This document shows positions 1 through 13,115 of a DNA stretch of 64,000 bases, one piece after another (position 1 is the first letter of the stretch; each line of letters starts with the position of its first letter). Under the pieces are notes generated by a model. That model had not been told where the DNA came from. It did no database searches and saw only the letters and a program-made list of their open reading frames with translations. The DNA is from Polyporus tsugae (taxonomy: Eukaryota; Basidiomycota; Agaricomycetes; Polyporales; Polyporaceae): contig JAHRBS010000010.1 of NCBI GenBank assembly GCA_024305745.1, positions 1,681,501-1,745,500 on the forward strand, given 5' to 3'. Made by a program: the position numbers and the translations under genes.

Positions 1-630
1 GAAGGTGCGAGAGGCGGCCAAGGCTAGCCTGAGTGGGAAGAATCTTGAAGTCTTTCTGACTGAGGTCGGCGTAGCTTTCCATGGGTGAGCACCTTCTGTC
101 TTGTTAGATGCATGTATGCTGATAACAAACTTAGTCTGCTCCTTGACCACCTTAAGAAGTTCCCTGTTAGTGCCACGGGTGGTCTCATGCTGGCAAAGGA
201 TCTCAAGTCTTACCAAGATGTCATTGATACCTTCTCCATCCCCTCCCTACACGAACGCTTCGAGTTCATCCGCCAGCTCGGCAACGTCTTCCTCGTCAAA
301 CCCGACATCCTCAAGTCATACATCACCGAAGGCTACCTCGGCCGTATCGACGCGAACCTCCTACGGCCCTATCTCGCGCAGCGTTCTGACTGGGGCCAAG
401 CGGAGAAGGGCTTCAACGATCCTGCGGTGGAAGGCCCCGTGGACGCCAAGGCGATGCGCGACCGCTTCGGGATGGGCAGGCTGAGTACGATCATGAAGGA
501 TCTCGAGCCGCTCAGAGAGCAGATCGCCATGCCCAGCATGCCCATGCCAACAGGCATTAGCCAGTTGACGGGTAACTTTGCTTCCTCGTTCGCAAGCGCG
601 CGGCCATCGAGAATCAGCGGAGCAAGTTGA
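1..630 (+). CDS. SEC10: Exocyst complex subunit Sec10, C-terminal part (5' partial)
   Basis: Sec10 is a subunit of the octameric exocyst, which tethers secretory vesicles at the plasma membrane. The gene is cut by the left window edge. The first exon runs to 84 in the frame starting at base 2; an intron 85-134 (GTGAGC...TTAG) restores the frame, giving a junction reading FHG-LLLDHLKKF. The second exon contains the Sec10 signatures ATGGLMLAKDLKSYQ, then RQLGNVFLVKPDILKSYITE, then LRPYLAQRSDW, and ends with TGA at 628-630. The order and spacing fit the extreme C-terminus of fungal Sec10, including a short Pro/Met/Ser-rich tail. Sec15, its direct partner in the exocyst, lies about 33 kb to the right. 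Family assignment is firm; the length cannot be judged. Confidence 0.9.
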
Positions 631-750
631 AGTTTTCCTTTGATGTTGGAGGTGCTTTGGACCATAACTTATACGTTTCTCTTGTGCTGTGTGCAATGTC
701 CCCAATTGTGTATAGAGATGTATTACTACAGTAGGCCGTGCGGATAGATC

Positions 751-2039
751 TTACTCGCCCTTGAAAACCGGTGCCCGTTTCTCCTTGAATGCTTGCAATG
801 CTTCTGTGCGGTCCTTCGAATGGAGCAGTGGCTCGTATGATGCACGCTCGAAGTCGAGACCTGGCTTCGAGGTTAACAGCCATCATGGTGGGATAATATG
901 TGCGGGAGGCCATACCAGATTCAAATCCGAGTTCGGGTACACGGGATATTGCCTGCTTTGCAGCGCGGAGGGCCAGAGGAGCTGCGCATATAGGTCGTGA
1001 GTAAGAAGGTTGAAGAGGGATAGACAGGTAGGCATACCGCTCGTGCTAATTTCCCCAGCTAACTGTAGAGCCCTATCGTAACCAGTGGTCTCCGGAGTGG
1101 AAATATAATCGACCACGCCTGAACCACCCGCGACCAATGAGTTCAATATCCAAATATAAGAGACGCAGAAGCCAGAGGGCAAGACACACCGAATTCATGC
1201 GCCTGCTGGGCGGTCATGACCCTCGCAGTGAAGATAAGGTCCTTCGCCTTCGCCACACCAAGCAAACGCGTAAGCCGCTGGGTCCCGCCCGCACCAGGGA
1301 TGATGCCCAGCTTCGTCTCTGGCAGCCCAATCTTGGTCACGGCGTGTCCTTCACGTACGCCAACGTTCAGTACCGTCCAGTTTGTTGGAAGAACTTGAAT
1401 AGTCACCGGCAACGCGCAAATCACACGCCAACCCCATCTCCAGCCCGCCACCGAGGGCGGGCCCGTCAATGGCGGCGATGGTGGGCACGGGCAGGTTCTC
1501 GAGCGTGCCGAGGGCGCGGCGGAGGTCGATGAGGAACCTGTCGACCTGCGCCTTGGTCATGGTCGCGCGCTCGAGAAGATCCGCGCCGGCGCAGAACGAG
1601 CCGACGGTCGACGAGCGGACGATGAGCACGCGCGTGCTTGATGCAGAGCGCAGCGGATAAGGATGGGAGGAGGAGGCACCTGCGTGAGCCGACGCGCATA
1701 ACCGCAAGGGGAAGGGGGAAGGATCGCACCTCTTGTCGAACTGCACCGTGTCCAGGCATTCCTGCAGCTCCTGCGCTCCGTCACGTCAGCCAGCCTCCAT
1801 TAGACCCTCTGCGCGGGGTGGCACACCTTGAGCAGCCTCAGTGAGATCGCGTTCTTGGACTTAGGGCGGTTGAGCAACAGAGAGACGATTCCAGGATGGT
1901 CATGGTTTGGCTCAAGGTACGCTTCTGCCGAGTTCGCGTCCTCGGGAGGTGTCGTCTGGAGGAACCGTCGTCCTGCGTACGCGCACCTCGCGCTCCGTAG
2001 GGCATGAAAGCTCGAAACACGAGAGGCGGCCAGTATCAT
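751..2039 (-). CDS. Enoyl-CoA hydratase/isomerase, AUH (methylglutaconyl-CoA hydratase)-like, mitochondrial
   Basis: A crotonase-fold protein of about 300 residues in seven exons. Reading leftward it shows an Arg/Ser-rich amphipathic N-terminus ([20 protein letters not shown]), typical of a mitochondrial presequence. Next come [17 protein letters not shown], the oxyanion-hole region [28 protein letters not shown], and [19 protein letters not shown], which carries both catalytic-type glutamates of hydratases. The C-terminus ends RAPVFKGE. This combination matches the AUH branch, which hydrates 3-methylglutaconyl-CoA in leucine breakdown; ordinary short-chain enoyl-CoA hydratase activity is the main alternative. 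The start at 2039 was chosen because it opens the presequence; an in-frame ATG at 2108 would add a hydrophobic stretch and seems less likely. Introns are 50-75 bp and all junctions stay in frame. Confidence 0.85.
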
Positions 2040-2715
2040 CGTCGAGATGAACAGGAGAACAATCCCGCATCCGACTGCATATATGCGCCACGGACGGACG
2101 GGACCCATGACGTCGGACCTCGGACTTGGTCGGACCTTATGGTCGCCTTCCTGGGCCCGTTATCAGGCGCCGCGCCCGGACGCAGCCAGCACTTACGGAA
2201 GGAAGCCGCACTGAAAGTTGTCCATTGCGAAGACTCTGTACGACGGGCTGAGTGACTCTCTGTACGGGGTACATTTTATCGTAAGTGTTACGTGCAAGTA
2301 ATACAGACACATAATACCAATGCAAAGCACATTCTGCCGTTCCCAGCAAGTAAAGTAAAGGACCAAGCAAGGTGTAAATGTAGGAGTGGGGTCGGATACC
2401 GAGAAGTGGAAGAGGGAGAAGGGGCATCAGCCCCAAAAGCGGTCGTCGTGAAGCACGACTTGAACGCAACCAAGAAAACGGCGATGGTAATACAATGGAT
2501 GACAGACAAGCGTACAAAGACGAAGACGGAGGAGGTAATACGTAGGTTGCTCGTCTGATAGATATCAAAAGAAGTTCGTGCCTGGATGAGGAGGCGGGGT
2601 ATATCTGTGGGCAGCGGGTGGAAAAGTCCGGTTGGCTTCTTCGTGACAGGGTGCATACGCACGACGAACTCACCAAACATAAGTCCATGCATGCTAAGCA
2701 TACCCACGGTATCGT
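2040..2715. other. Intergenic stretch without a recognised gene
   Basis: About 680 bases lie between the 5' end of the hydratase gene and the 3' end of the mucin-like membrane protein, both on the minus strand. Open frames exist on both strands but show no family motif or convincing splice structure. The stretch should hold the hydratase promoter and the 3' untranslated region of the gene to its right. Confidence 0.5.
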
Positions 2716-4099
2716 TCAAGTAGCCTCGCCATAGAGCTGCACAGCAGGAGCCCCAGCCATCCGTGGCGAGTTGGTCGGGTTTGCATACGGGTGAGCTGGC
2801 ATCGTCTGTGCGGGGTATGACGATGCGTAGTATGGCTGTTGGGTCTGAGCGTATCCGCCCTCATACCCAGCGTACTGCGTGGGGTTGTACCCCTCGTACC
2901 CAGCGTACTGCGTGGTATTGTACGACATCCCAGGCGGATAGTCCACCGCAGAGCCAAAGTCGAGACCCATGGCCCGCGGCTGGGCGTACTCCTCCATGCT
3001 CGGTAGGCCAAAATGCATCGTGCGATCAGGGTACGCATCCGGCGCGGCGTATGTAGCGAGTGGCTCATCGTTGACACCCATTCCATGTGCACCGCCATGA
3101 CCCATGTAGCTCATCTCCGGTTCTGTGGGGGTGTGCGACCCATCATTCGCCACGGAGGCATCTGTGCTGGTCGGGCCCTCGTACTTCTCGAAGTACGTCA
3201 TGTCCTCCTCATCTTGGAGACGTGCCGCGCGACGCCTTGAGAGGACGATTGCGATCACAATCGCACCAATGATGACAACGCCGGCGGCAGAGAACGTTCC
3301 CGCGACTGCGCCCTTGTTGTCGAAAAAGCTGGGAAGGACAGACAAGGGCGGTTTGCTGGGATCCTGACGTAGACATGAAGTGACGGGCACTCACCTCTTC
3401 GAGGAACTGATCGCCGCAGCACCGGTTGCAGTCGATGAAGCCGACACCGACCAAGTGTAAGATGTCGCGGAGTCGTCCGTCACGAGAGCATTGGTAGCGG
3501 TAGCGACGAGGGTGGTTCCTGACTGACCGAGCAAAGTGACACCGGGGGAAGAGGAAGAGGTAGTGCTATATATGGGTGATCAACAAATGAGGCTATATGC
3601 GCTTCCATGAAGCGAAATGATCGACTTACAGAATAAGCGAGGATGAGGAAGTCGACAAGGCCAATGAAGACGAAGAGGAAGAAGAGCTGCCTGTCGAAGA
3701 GGAAGAGGTGGACGAGGTAGCCGCGAAAGGGAGAGGCGAAGGTGTCGTCGAGGTAGGCGAGGGTGACGGGGTCTGCGTTGGGGAAGTGCTCTGCGCAGGC
3801 GACGAGGGCGACGAAGAGGGAGTGCTCGACGTCGAGGGACGGGTACTCGAGGAAGTGCTGCTTGTAGTGGGCGGAGCAGGAGTCACTTCGGGCGGGATGG
3901 AAGTGTTTGTAGGAGAAGCCGAGTGCGAGGTGATGGTGGGCACAGCAGAGGTAGTCGTCGGAGACCCAGCATCTTGAGGCTTTGGGATGTCGACGGCATC
4001 TGTCGTCTGCGCGTTCACGAGAAGGAGCGACTGTGATGAAAGGAACGCGAGTGAAAGGAGTGTAAGGATGCGTGCCGCTGAGGACCAGCAGCAACGCAT
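2716..4099 (-). CDS. Ser/Thr-rich (mucin-like) single-pass plasma-membrane protein
   Basis: The start at 4099 opens a good signal peptide (AARILTLLSLAFLSSQSLLLVNA). It is followed by about 200 residues dominated by Ser, Thr and Pro, expected to be heavily O-mannosylated. After two introns comes a single transmembrane helix (GTFSAAGVVIIGAIVIAIVL) with a basic stop-transfer cluster SRRRAAR. The cytosolic tail of about 160 residues is rich in Tyr, Gly and Gln, with a near-duplicated TQYAGYEG element. This architecture resembles fungal cell-wall stress sensors (Mid2/Wsc type) and Msb2-like mucins, but no cysteine-rich WSC domain is present, so a sensor role is inference. The acceptor of the second intron was placed at the CCCAG that keeps the frame open into SKPPLSVLP. 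Tail repeats suggest a low-complexity interaction region. Confidence 0.75.
2841..2925 (-). repeat. Degenerate duplication encoding TQYAGYEG twice
   Basis: Two near-identical segments, each containing 'cagcgtactgcgtgg' on the plus strand, encode the tandem TQYAGYEG elements in the cytosolic tail of the mucin-like membrane protein. The copies are about 36 bp apart, in phase with codons, so copy number can vary without frameshift. Confidence 0.6.
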
Positions 4100-4549
4100 G
4101 GTGTCGGTGGGTGTGGAGCAGGGGAGAGAGGGCACGGATGGCCGCGACGAGGAGAACGACGGTGGGGAGGAAGGGGCACAGGAAGGCCGAGACGGCGATC
4201 CGAAACCAGGCCAGGCTAACCGGCGCGCCGTCCCCCCCGATCGGTCCCCGGCGTCTGCCGCCCGGCGGCCCAACGGTGGCCCATCTTTCTGTTCGTTTCG
4301 GCCTCCGTGTCCCACACTAGTATAACAGTCTCGTTTCCATACATACCACGGCGACCTGTTCAATGTGCTTTTCCATCGGCCACAGTAATTCCACGACGCT
4401 CGTACTTCATTGTGATGGGGACAGGAGACGGATATCTGTCAAAGTCGCTGGAAGGGGAGCATACCGAATCCGAAACAAAACATTCCACAAATCAACCCCA
4501 GCACTTCTGCCGCGCGGCAGAACATAGCGACAGCGACGGGCCAGCGAGT
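4100..4549. other. Intergenic stretch
   Basis: Holds the 5' region of the mucin-like gene and the 3' flank of the coiled-coil gene. An in-frame upstream extension of the mucin-like ORF to 4363 exists but would bury the signal peptide, so it is treated as non-coding. No other gene is seen. Confidence 0.45.
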
Positions 4550-6199
4550 TTACCCATCCGCGTCCAGCAACCCGTACTGACGTAAGAAGTCATGCGATTC
4601 AACCTTCTTGCCGTCGCTCTCGAGCTGGATGCAACATTGCACGAGTTTCCCCGCCTTGACATCCTTCTTGAACTCCCCCACGCTCATGTCCGGGTTCCTC
4701 TCTTGCAGCTCCATGTAGAGACGTTCCTTGTCCTGTGCAATCATCATCAGCATGATTGTGTCAGTGGCGCTTCTCACAACTGATGTACCAACCTCCTTGC
4801 CGAGCTTGTGCCAGACAGAATCAATCGCGGTGTAAGAAAACCTGTGCAAGCCCAGATAAAACCAGCCTGAGCTCTAGATAAGAAGTAGGCATTATTTGTG
4901 AATGAACATCAGACAATCAATTGACAATCCGGCACTCACCTCCTTGGCTGGGTAGCAGAACATATGCATCTCCTTGCCATCCCCCATCCAGCTCTTGACA
5001 TTGTGAACCATGCTCGTCTCGCCCCACCCAATCAGGTATGTCCCTGACGTGCCATCGAGGATGACAGGTCGATACACGAATGCGAAGCCGCCGTCAGCGC
5101 TGTGGATACGCGAGTCATACCCATTCTGGAACTCCAAGCTATGATGGAGTGGACGTTGGGAACGACGGAGAACGATGAAGATAATAGATAACACACTTTT
5201 CGATCTCAATGACCTATATGTGTTTGCAAAGTGAGCACTCGCCGAGCATATAATTTGGAGGAAGAACGCACAGCATCGTCGTCCAGGACCAGTTGCTCTG
5301 CTATGACATCGAACGGAATCGGCCCATGCAACACCTCAGCCGTCGAGGGTCGGTTTGCAAACTCAAGATACCACTGGAGCCGCTTCTTCGGCACAATTGA
5401 GGTTTGCCCAGGCTTGGATGTGGTTGCAGAACGCGCCGAAGAGTCTGCCGCAACATCGCAAGAGGAAGAAGTAGGGAGCTCCTTGATTCCAGCCGACTCC
5501 GGTTTCCTAAATTGTTGAAGGCGCGTGCCGACGTGCGTGCTCGCGCCGGATCGTGAGGGCCGAACGGTTGACTCCTCGTCGGACTCGTTGGGTGTTTCGC
5601 GCCTTGGACGTTGGATGGTCACAGGGGCTGAAATGGTGAGTGATTGATGATTCGCGCTCGGTCTTGCACCTTCACAGGGTACTGGTTTGGTATTTGCGCC
5701 TTTCCGACTCGGTGTCTGAAACGAAAAGTATATACTTTAGCAATCAAGACGCAGATGTTACGACACACACACCTCGTGGTCCCTCACAAGATCTGCAATG
5801 ACCTTGCGAGCTTGGTGGAGCTTCTTCAAAGCATCGTCTCGAGCGGCAATAGCGGCGGCAAGATCAGGCCTTTTCGCCTGCACCTCGCGCTGCAACTCTG
5901 CCTTCTCCATCTCAAGCTGGCGGATCTCCAGCAGGCGAGCGAGGTTTGCGGCCTCTAGCTCCTCAACCTTGGACTGTAGCATCCTGGTTCGGTCGTCCGC
6001 AGCGATCGCGGCTTGGCGAAGGCTGTCTTCAACGCGGCGGACTCCGGCCATGAGCGAGGCGAGCTGTGAACCACAAACCGTCGCCGCCCATGGCGCAGGC
6101 TGAAGGAGTGGGAGTGGATGAAGAGCGCACCTCGGTCTGAAGACCCCAAAGATCTGTCATAGTTGCTGGTCCGGTAGGAGGAGGATCAGCGAGCGTCAT
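4550..6199 (-). CDS. Coiled-coil protein with conserved fungal C-terminal domain (DUF6697-like)
   Basis: Roughly 450 residues in seven exons. A short N-terminal exon (MTLADPPPTGPATMTDLWG) leads into a coiled coil of about 85 residues with heptad-spaced Leu/Ile (VEELEAANLARLLEIRQLEM). A polar, serine-rich linker follows, then a C-terminal domain with KKRLQWYLEFANRP, HSADGGFAFVYRPVILDG, SGWFYLGLHRFSYTAIDSVW and VESHDFLRQYGLLDADG at the end. The C-terminal domain resembles, from memory, the uncharacterised DUF6697 domain common in agaricomycetes; that label needs a profile search. No catalytic motif, signal peptide or membrane segment is visible. The gene is divergent from the ACMSD-like gene, sharing a 592 bp upstream region. 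Function unknown. Confidence 0.7.
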
Positions 6200-6791
6200 G
6201 GTATCGTACGCGAGTTCGAGGTGAGGCTGGCAAGGGCACGCGGGAGAAGATGAAGGAGCCGAAATGGCGTGTCCCAGAGTGCCAATGTCGGGTGCTGGGC
6301 GAGGGAAGTGGCACAAGTCGATCCCTCGTCCCATCGTTACGTCCTGTTTACGCCATCATGGTTGTTCTGTATTCCCCGAGTAGGCAGCCGTGATTCGGTG
6401 GCTGAGATTACCCTTCAAGCTTCTCATGCTCCCGCACGCCAGCTGTCCCTTCTGTCGAAAGAGAAGGGCGATGTGCCCGATAGTATCAGTATTGAATATT
6501 GAGGAGCAGGATCATCTATCCGATGGGGGATGGAGGCATTTTGTGGGTGCGTGCCGGGACAAGCCTGACATTCCGAGACAAGCGGGCGCTCCGTTCCCTC
6601 GATCAGTGCCCTCACGTGGCCGGACAGGAGGAAATGCTCGCGGAAGCATTTGAATTTCCACTGGAATCGGTCCACCGTCACTGATCACAGGCTCAGCGCA
6701 TCGCCGTCTCTCTCGGGTTCTCCCTGACCTCGCATTTCCCCCCAGCGCGCATCCTGGGGCTGCAGCACGACACCTCAGAAGACGATACGCC
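6200..6791. promoter_or_regulatory. Divergent intergenic region (coiled-coil gene / ACMSD-like gene)
   Basis: This stretch separates two divergently read genes and must contain both promoters. No clear TATA box was identified. Open frames inside it show no protein-family motif. Confidence 0.5.
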
Positions 6792-8185
6792 ATGGCAGCA
6801 CAGAGACTTCTCGTCGACATCCACACCCACGTCTACCTCCCGCGATATGCCGCCTTTCTGCGCAGTCGCACCTCCGTCCCGCGCATCTTCACCCGCACGT
6901 CGCCCGAGTCTGGCAAGCCCGAAGAACGTCTCCTCATCCTCGACGACGAACCTAGCAGCGGACGGCCTATTGGCCCACAGGTGAGCTGAGCCTCCGCCGT
7001 CGACCTGATCACACACCCTGCCTTGCGTGCGACCTAACTTTGCTTTCGAGGGCTTAGTACTGGGAGCGCGATGAGAAGTTGAAGTTCATGGACCGACATG
7101 CGATCGACGTCTCGGTGGTGAGGTGAGTGCCGCAGCACATACTCCGCGATTGGCATCGCGCGAATCACCATGAACCCAACTAACCCTCCTTCCAGCTCCG
7201 CGAATCCCTGGCTAGACTTCCTCCCTGCCTCTACCGCGCACGCGCTCGCGGCAGAGCTCAACGACGATCTAGAAAGGTACTGCTCGACGGGGCCATCTCT
7301 TTCCACCAACCTCAAGCGGCTGTACGGCTTCGGCCTGCTCCCGCTCGTCCCGCAGGCGACCATAGAGTCGCTCGTCTCGACCGTGGAGCAGGTCGCTTCC
7401 CTGCCACACCTCAAGGGTGTGATCATGGGCACACGGGGGCTCGGGAAGGGCCTAGACGACGAAGCGTTAGACCCAGTATGGGCCGCGCTCGAGAAAGCCG
7501 GTCTGGTGGTCTTCCTCCACCCACACTATGGCGTCGACAAGAACGCCTGGGGCGAGAAGGCGAACGGGCACGTCCTGCCTCTTGCCCTTGGGTTCCCCTT
7601 CGAAACGACGATAGTGCGTCCCTCTTCACTTCTTCTCACCAACCTTGTCGCAGACGTGCTCACCAGACCGCATCACAGGCAACGACCCGCCTCATTCTTT
7701 CTGGGGTGCTCGATCGGTACCCCAATCTGCGCGTCCTCCTTGCGCACTCGGGCGGCGCACTCCCCCAGCTCTCCTCCCGCCTCGCATCTTGTATCGCGCA
7801 CGACCCTCTCGTCGCCTTGCGCCTGCAGCACGACGCCCGGTACTACCTTGGGAGGTTGTACTTCGACGCTATCGCATATGGTCCCGAGGAGTTGGGCTTC
7901 GTCAGCGACGCGATCGGGCGCGCAGAGAAGTATGTGAGCACAGGGGCGTCTGCTGCGGCATCAAGCGCAAAGGGGACGGACGGGGCGGCGAAGAGGAGAG
8001 CGGGGGCACAGAGGATGTTGTTCGGCACAGATCATCCTTTCTTCCCTCCATTGAGTGAGACCGAGAAGTGGAAAAGTGTTGTGGAAAACCTTGAGGCGAT
8101 TGATGGGGTGTCTGGGTGGGACGACGCGGACAAGGACGCCGTGAGGGGCGGCAACGCGTTTGCTCTCTTCCATTTGGGGTCATGA
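6792..8185 (+). CDS. ACMSD-family amidohydrolase (aminocarboxymuconate-semialdehyde decarboxylase-like)
   Basis: A 392-residue TIM-barrel metal-dependent decarboxylase of the amidohydrolase superfamily, exons 6792-6980, 7058-7122, 7196-7613 and 7679-8185 (frame exact). Metal ligands are visible: HxH in LVDIHTHVYLPRY near residue 10, His in VVFLHPHYG, His in LLAHSGGALPQL, and Asp in MLFGTDHPFF. The segment YWERDEKLKFMDRHAIDVSVVSS is also typical of the ACMSD group. ACMSD decarboxylates 2-amino-3-carboxymuconate semialdehyde and so diverts tryptophan breakdown away from quinolinate and NAD. Related fungal enzymes decarboxylate other aromatic acids, so the substrate is not proven. The neighbour 57 bp downstream, convergent, is QPRT, the enzyme using the competing product quinolinate; this context favours true ACMSD activity. 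The start is the first ATG before the HxH motif. Confidence 0.85.
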
Positions 8186-8242
8186 GGATTGCAGTGATCT
8201 GAATATAGCCGTCACAATATGTACCAAGACAATTGGAGGTTA

Positions 8243-9589
<1,347 letters not shown>

Positions 9590-10021
9590 GGTCGTCGAGT
9601 TCTAAAAGCCTCAGTCTGCAATTCCGAGCTCCGTAAGAACGCCGGTCCGGAGTACCGGACACAATCATGCGACTCACCGAGGTTTCGCCAATTTGCACGG
9701 ATCCCTCACACCTTGAAGCTGACTCAGGTGAACTCATGGAAGCAACTCTTGGACGGAGGCAGAGTTTGGGGTATGGAGTAGATTGATAAGTACTTGTACT
9801 CTGGGGCAATACAGACTCGTCGAGGATCGAGATCCCTTTCACCAGGGAGACAAGGGGCAAAAGGCCTACCCCTCTGGTACGAGATAATAGTGTCCGCCCT
9901 GAGTACCAAAGTCCGAAAATGTGTATATAGTAGTTGGAAGAAGAGGGTGGGATATCACATCAACAAAATTACAAAACGATCGTCCCAATGGCAAACATCA
10001 TGGCGTCCATTTTGGCCTTTT
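9590..10021. other. Intergenic stretch
   Basis: Lies between the QPRT start and the 3' end of the GPI-protein gene, both on the minus strand. No motif-bearing open frame was found. It should contain the QPRT promoter. Confidence 0.45.
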
Positions 10022-10725
10022 TCAAGCCAGGAAGGCGCCAAGGAGAGCAAGCGCACCAACGAGGCCGTTGCTGACCGCCATGGCGGGCGACGCGCCGTTG
10101 CTCTTGGTGGGGGAGGTGGAGGTGTCGGAGGTGCTCGGGTTGAGAGGGTTCGAGCCGCTGCCCGTGTTTGTGTTGGTCGTCGTCGCGGCAGGGACAGTCC
10201 TGCGTGCGAATATCACATCAACGCCCTCGTTGTATGCGCAAAATCAACCAGTTGTACTCACACAGTGCCCGAGCCCGCAGTGGCGGAGACCGAGGTGGAG
10301 AAGGTGCTCGACGTAGAGGCCGTGATGTCGAACTGAGGTGACTGGGCCAAGATGCTATTGAGGTCCTGGGAGTCCTTGACGAAGTTCACGCGGAAGCCCT
10401 TGCCTGCCTTCCAGCCACCGCTCGGGGGGTTGACTGTGATGTTGCCGAGGGAGCCATCGACAAGGGCGTCGAGCACTTGGGAGGTAGCGGGTGTCACGTT
10501 CTATCAGTCGAACGGTTAGGGATGCCACTTGTTCTCCCTTGAACGGAAAGCAAAATATACCTGGTTGTCAAGAACAATGGTGAAGTTGGCGGGATCGGTG
10601 GAGACCATTTGCCAGACGACAATGTTGGGGCCGCTCGTCGTCCAGCCAGTGGCCGCGTCGGGCTCGGTAAGGGAGTAGGCGAGGGCCGAGGCAGCGAAGG
10701 GGAGGAGAGCGAGCACGGAACGCAT
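10022..10725 (-). CDS. Kre9/Knh1-like GPI-anchored cell-wall protein
   Basis: About 195 residues in three exons. The N-terminus MRSVLALLPFAASALA is a signal peptide. It is followed by a Kre9/Knh1 N-terminal-type beta domain: SLTEPDAATGWTTSGPNIVVW, FTIVLDNQ, GWKAGKGFRVNFV and LAQSPQFDI. Next comes a Ser/Thr/Asn linker and a C-terminal small-residue plus hydrophobic tail (SNGLVGALALLGAFLA) that fits a GPI attachment signal. The first intron follows DNQ (GTATAT...GATAG) and the second splits TV/TVPAATT. Such small proteins are abundant in agaricomycetes and are linked to beta-glucan wall organisation, though most are uncharacterised. Domain identity is good; the precise role is inference. Confidence 0.82.
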
Positions 10726-11346
10726 GTCTAGTGGTGGTGGTGGCAGGGAGGGGGGTCGGGACGGGGGCAAGAGGGGCGATAAAGAGCGACGGTTGTTCAA
10801 GAGAACGTGGAGGGTGCGCGACAGGAGGGCGGCGAGGGCCAACTGATTATGAGATTGTGACGGGGAGGGGAAGGAAAAGGACAAGCATCTTGGAAGCATC
10901 TGTCCGGTCAGAAACGGCCGGCCTCGCCCCACGCAATCTCCCGCAAAACGAACATCGCCACCGAAAACCATCACTCCTGAAACTTCAACTTGAAAACGTG
11001 CCACTGCAGGCCCACAACTAGTTTTCACATCCTCGGTCTTTCAGTTTCACTTTGTCCTGACCTGAACTAGGTGTACGAGGAACATGCCCAGTGAAATCAA
11101 ACTACTTAAATAGCTATCAAGTACGCGGACATTGCACACTCATCCACAATCCACAGTTCGACGAAGACAGCAGAGCGTGGCATCCATTGCCTTCCAACCG
11201 CGTCAGCGGCGCGACAACGAACATGATGCTCGAGGCTACGGTGGTAATGACGGACCACAACAGTATGCAAGCACACACCGGTGTCCACTGTCCAGTGCGC
11301 TCCGGCCCGTAGAACTCAACCTATGTACCCGCTATATATATATATA
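10726..11346. other. Intergenic stretch with (TA)n tract
   Basis: Contains the promoter of the Kre9-like gene and the 3' flank of Gemin2. A short alternating TA tract sits at 11333-11348 next to the Gemin2 stop codon. No other gene was recognised. Confidence 0.45.
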
Positions 11347-12807
11347 TTAGACAGACGGCGGCTCTACCTTGGACAGCATGCCCTCCGCGTCCATCCACAA
11401 ATCGGTTTGGCCCCATACGCAGATAATTGCGGTTATGACCATCCAACACGACTTCTCATCGATCATTGACGACTCCTTGGCGGACTCCATTGCCACCGGA
11501 TGTTTACGCCGTTCGACGATGAGCTCCATGCATCCTCGCGCCAGGGTCCGTAAGATGCTCGTTTCATCCCCCGATATCCAGTCGTCCACCCGAGACAGGA
11601 GTATAAAAATCCATCGGCCGTGTGCGTCCGTGATGTCGGTATGAGGAAGGCGTCCCTCTTCGATACGTAGAGTGATCCAGTGGCCAAAGTACATCAGAAG
11701 ATGCATGGCATATTTCTGAAAACCGGGTCAGAAGCCTCAATCAAGACTCGATTAGGGAATGCGGCGTACGTGATCGATATGTTGCAGGAGAGCAGGTGTT
11801 GGCTCGCGGGGCGAGCATGTGAGGGCCACTTCGATACTGTCCTCGATCACGGGCATGGCGTCGGTCGGAGGATCGGTTGCTGCAGAGAGAGGCTGATGAT
11901 ACGTTCCGTACGCCTCAAGAGCTATTTGATTGCTCTGCCATGCTGGAGAGGGGCGGACGACTGCCAATGAAGCCCCAGTGTCCGGTGCCGCATCGGGCCC
12001 GCATGGTTCGCCAACATCGTATGGGAGGGAGATATCTTCTTGTGCCTCCTGCACGTTCGTCTGCGGTCTCTTCTGGCTGCGTTGCTGCCACCGCGACGGC
12101 TTTGGCTGCTTTGACTTTTTAGGCGGGTTCCACTCACTCTCTGGCCGTCCTGCGAGGAAGGCCCACCATAGATCACGCTCCTTCTTGTCCGGCATGAGCT
12201 TCGCGCTAGGGTCAGGGATGTGAACGTGGATAGTGGGTTGGACGGAATTCTGTTGGAACCCCGGCGTGCATGATCAGTCGTCCGCAGACAGATGGGCAGA
12301 GAGCGACACGCGGGGGGCGCGGGTGTGATTGGATGAGCGTATGTACATACCTTACGGAAATTCTTGAACCGCCGCAGGAACGTCTCGCGCCATTCTTCGG
12401 AGGGGAGCACGTCCCTCCTCCTGTCCTCTCCGATCGCACCTGCCCCTTGCATTGAGGCTACTTCCGGCAGCGGCGGATCCGGGACCTCGTACGGGTTCGC
12501 TACCCGTGTGGTGTGGGGAAGCAATCGCGCGTCCCGGCTGTACCGCAGAGAACATTGCGTTAGCAAACATGGAATCGGACGCGCGTCGCGAACCGTCCCA
12601 TCGCGGCTCTCTCGAACGACCGCGACATACGAACGATGCTTACCGGACAGTGAACAGGTATTGCAAGCCGTCCACAGGCACGCCATCGAACGTGTCTGGG
12701 AGGTTCGCAACCGGGAGCACCTGGCGCCCCAGCGTGGGTTCTTCTTCGTCGTCTTCTTCCTCCAGCTCGTCTGCCTTGCGTTTCATGGCAAAAATGGGGA
12801 GCGACAT
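11347..12807 (-). CDS. Gemin2 / SIP1 (SMN-complex, snRNP assembly factor)
   Basis: Gemin2 holds the Sm-protein pentamer during spliceosomal snRNP assembly. From the start at 12807: acidic/basic N-terminus MKRKADELEEEDDEEE, then the family hallmark RQVLPVANLPDTFDGVPVDG and QYLFTVR-RDARLLP. Next is EEWRETFLRRFKNFRK-NSVQPTIHVHIPD, then DKKERDLWWAFLAG. After a low-complexity insert come REPTPALLQHIDH-KYAMHLLMYFGHWI and WIFILLSRVDDWISGDETSILRTLARGC. Order and content match metazoan Gemin2 and yeast Brr1 better than any other family. Three introns of 50-110 bp restore each junction in frame. The C-terminus reads LWMDAEGMLSKVEPPSV before TAA at 11347-11349; a further intron starting at that K-GTAGAG could alternatively extend it. 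Divergent from the gene at 13116. Confidence 0.88.
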
Positions 12808-13115
12808 GGCGGTTGGAGTGACACTTGCTGTGGAGTGCTTTGGCGTATATGACAATCCGTGTGGGCAGGAGGCGGCGAAAGACTCGGGCTCGGCAAGGGT
12901 AGAGGCCGGCTCGAGGAGAGTGCGGGGAGGGAAAGTCGTCGGACGGCGTGCAGACGCGCACCAACTTCCAGGGTATGGGCGTTTATGCGCATCCGCATCT
13001 GACCTGCCAGACAACGAATTCCCTCCTTGTCCCAGCCTCTCCAACACTTAGGCAACTCTCAACTCGGACTTGAAGTCAATTGCGACGCGCTCGAGCGTCC
13101 ACTAGGACTGCCGGG
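12808..13115. promoter_or_regulatory. Shared divergent promoter region (Gemin2 / lysine-rich nuclear protein)
   Basis: A 308 bp region between the start codons of two divergent genes whose products are both likely nuclear. It must hold both promoters. No TATA element is evident; coregulation is only an inference from the arrangement. Confidence 0.5.

Noticed and set aside
4100..4363. In-frame upstream extension of the mucin-like protein ORF
   Set aside because: It would place about 88 Pro/Arg-rich residues before an otherwise ideal signal peptide; the start at 4099 is more plausible.
11333..11348. (TA)n tract as a promoter TATA box
   Set aside because: It lies at the stop codon of Gemin2 and is far from any start codon on either strand; treated as a simple repeat.
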